From Arthrobacter sp. UM1 (GTDB taxonomy: Bacteria; Actinomycetota; Actinomycetes; Actinomycetales; Micrococcaceae), in the NCBI RefSeq assembly GCF_020483305.1, contig NZ_JACWAB010000001.1, positions 310,001 to 374,000 of the forward strand: 64,000 nucleotides of DNA, written 5' to 3'. The position numbers and the translations under genes are program-made. Within the stretch, counting starts at the first letter, position 1. Each line of letters opens with the position of its first letter. The notes beneath the pieces are model-generated. The model was not told where the DNA came from, searched no databases, and saw only the letters and a program-made list of their open reading frames with translations. Below, piece by piece: positions 62,554 through 64,000 of this stretch.

Positions 62554-64000
62554 GCGTGCGGCGCGTCATGGGAGGAGAGTCCGAGTTCGGCCTCACCTCC
62601 CAGGGCATGACGGACTCCTCCCACGCCTACCTCTCGGCGGTGCTCGTCTCGGCCTACGCGGACTCAGAGGAGGAGCGGGCCCGGGCCGAGGGGCGCCCTG
62701 GCTTCCTTCCCTCCGGCGGCTGGGACTACTCCACGGAGCGGCCGCTCCGGGACGCGAGGGGATTCTCCATGAGCCGGGCGTCCGCCCACCCGAGCCAGCT
62801 GACGGACGCTCCGCCCGTGCTCGACGCCGAGCAGGTGGCCGTGGCCGGCACGTCCCGCTCCTCGCGCCCCCGCGTTCCGCTCGTGAAGCGGGGCCGCGAC
62901 GAGCTTGTGACCAATGCGGTCCTCACCAACGGCGCCCGGTTCTACGTGGACCACGCCCACCCGGAGTACTCCTCCCCGGAGGTCCTCACTCCGCGCGAGG
63001 CGGTGGCGTGGGACCTCGCTGGGGACGTCGTCGCCATGCGGGCCGCCACGGCGGCGGAGGCCGGCGGCCTGCCGCACATCGATCTCTTCAAGAACAACAC
63101 CGACTCGAAGTCCAGCTCCTACGGCACGCATGAGAACTACCTCGTGGACCGGGCCGTGCCCTTCGACGAGCTCACAGAGCGCCTCACGCCCTTCTTCGCC
63201 ACGCGGCAGGTTCTCTGCGGCGCAGGCCGGGTGGGGATCGGTCTGCCAGGCGGGCCCGTGCACTACCGCCCTGGATTCCAGGTCTCCCAGCGCGCCGACT
63301 TCTTCGAGGAGGTCGTGGGGCTCGAGACCACGCTGCGCCGCCCCATCGTCAACGCCCGGGACGAGCCGCACGCGGACGAGCTCCGCTTCCGCCGGCTCCA
63401 CGTCATCATCGGGGACGCCAACCTGGCTCCGGTGTCCGTGCTGGTCCGCTTCGGCTCCACCTCGCTCGTCCTCAAGCTCATCGAGGACGGCCTCGCCCCG
63501 GACATCCGCTTCGAGGACCCGGTCCGCGCGCTCCAGACCGTCAGCCACGACATCCCCGCCGATGCCGGCTCCACCGCGGAGACCCTGCGGGGCGCCTTCC
63601 GCTCGCCCCTTCCGCTGGAAGGCGGCGGGAGCACGACGGCGCTCGCCGTGCAGCGCGCCTTCCTCGACGCGGCGGAGCGGGCCTACCGCGGGGCGGACGC
63701 AGAGACGGACGAGGTCCTGGACCTCTGGGACCGGCTCCTGACCGGGCTCGAGACGGACCCGATCAGCCTGGCCGCGGACGTCGACTGGATCGCGAAGTTC
63801 CGGATCGCCGACGCGGTGCGGCGCCGCGACGGACTCGACTGGGACGACGTCCGGCTCCACGCCCTCGACCTCCAGTATGCCCTCCTCGATCCGGAGAGGG
63901 GACTCGCGCTGCGGCTCCGCGCCTCCGGGGGACTCCGAGCGGTGGCCTCCGAAGAACAGGTCCTCTCCGCCGTGGCCGCGGCTCCGCGGAGCACGCGGGC
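62550..64000 (+). CDS. dop: Pup deamidase/depupylase, C-terminus beyond window
   Basis: Dop deamidates the C-terminal Gln of Pup and removes Pup from substrates; related to glutamine synthetase and PafA. About 483 codons are visible. The start RVMGGESEFGLTSQG carries the first catalytic/Mg residues (GxExE-like), followed by the WDYSTERPLRDARGF block that marks Dop and VDHAHPEYSSPE. FKNNTDSKSSSYGTHENY is also typical. The gene is open at the right edge; pup and pafA would be expected just downstream. Confidence 0.92.
   Translation, partial: MSVRRVMGGESEFGLTSQGMTDSSHAYLSAVLVSAYADSEEERARAEGRPGFLPSGGWDYSTERPLRDARGFSMSRASAHPSQLTDAPPVLDAEQVAVAGTSRSSRPRVPLVKRGRDELVTNAVLTNGARFYVDHAHPEYSSPEVLTPREAVAWDLAGDVVAMRAATAAEAGGLPHIDLFKNNTDSKSSSYGTHENYLVDRAVPFDELTERLTPFFATRQVLCGAGRVGIGLPGGPVHYRPGFQVSQRADFFEEVVGLETTLRRPIVNARDEPHADELRFRRLHVIIGDANLAPVSVLVRFGSTSLVLKLIEDGLAPDIRFEDPVRALQTVSHDIPADAGSTAETLRGAFRSPLPLEGGGSTTALAVQRAFLDAAERAYRGADAETDEVLDLWDRLLTGLETDPISLAADVDWIAKFRIADAVRRRDGLDWDDVRLHALDLQYALLDPERGLALRLRASGGLRAVASEEQVLSAVAAAPRSTR

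Overview
The window is high-GC actinobacterial chromosome, most likely from the Micrococcaceae (Arthrobacter/Micrococcus/Kocuria group; genus not resolved). The grounds are a mycothiol gene (mshC), the pupylation pair arc-dop, an opcA-type pentose phosphate operon, the suf operon layout with a Rieske gene between sufD and sufC, ATGA-type overlaps inside operons, and many genes with a TANNNT -10 box only 6-7 nt before the start codon and no ribosome-binding site (leaderless mRNAs).

Layout: 1-6066 (minus) tkt-tal-zwf-opcA-pgl, the pentose phosphate pathway. 6287-10692 heme O and heme A synthesis (ctaB, ctaA) and an ABC exporter, with a repeat-rich gap at 7238-8054. 10851-15768 the SufR-controlled Fe-S assembly operon (sufB, sufD, Rieske, sufC, sufT-like; no sufS or sufU). 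15889-18914 a zinc peptidase and the biotin ECF transporter (bioN, bioM, bioY). 19002-26041 ABC-F, SURF1, DUF3099, fabG, an SDR, serB and an ABC ATPase. 26095-29309 a TauE/SafE permease, a SpoU RNA methyltransferase, a foreign Abi_2 phage-defence gene preceded by a terminated leader RNA, and rpmE2. 29455-36587 pepN, a YeiH-type permease and the ATP-grasp/alpha-E/transglutaminase trio. 36660-44747 an SDR and a divergent fatty-acid module (tetR and acyl-CoA oxidase/dehydrogenase on minus; thiolase, fabG4-like and maoC on plus) around a palindromic operator.

44854-49640 is the accessory region. Two identical tRNA-Leu(GAG) genes flank an efflux-type MFS gene whose 3' end runs through the second tRNA's promoter and stops inside the tRNA. 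Beyond the second tRNA lies an AT-richer remnant island holding two unrecognised genes, a truncated lipoprotein pseudogene, a decayed orphan HsdS/BcgI-like specificity protein and a frameshifted serine resolvase. A 17-bp inverted repeat flanks it.

49669-64000 returns to core genes: GH25 lysozyme, SPFH protein, M20 peptidase, uppP, mshC, PAC2 protein, HAD phosphatase, M50 protease, trmI, arc and dop (cut by the window end). The Arc ATPase lacks the C-terminal GQYL-type tail that docks Mpa/ARC to the 20S proteasome, so pupylation here may work without a proteasome. No rRNA, CRISPR array or intact transposase was seen.
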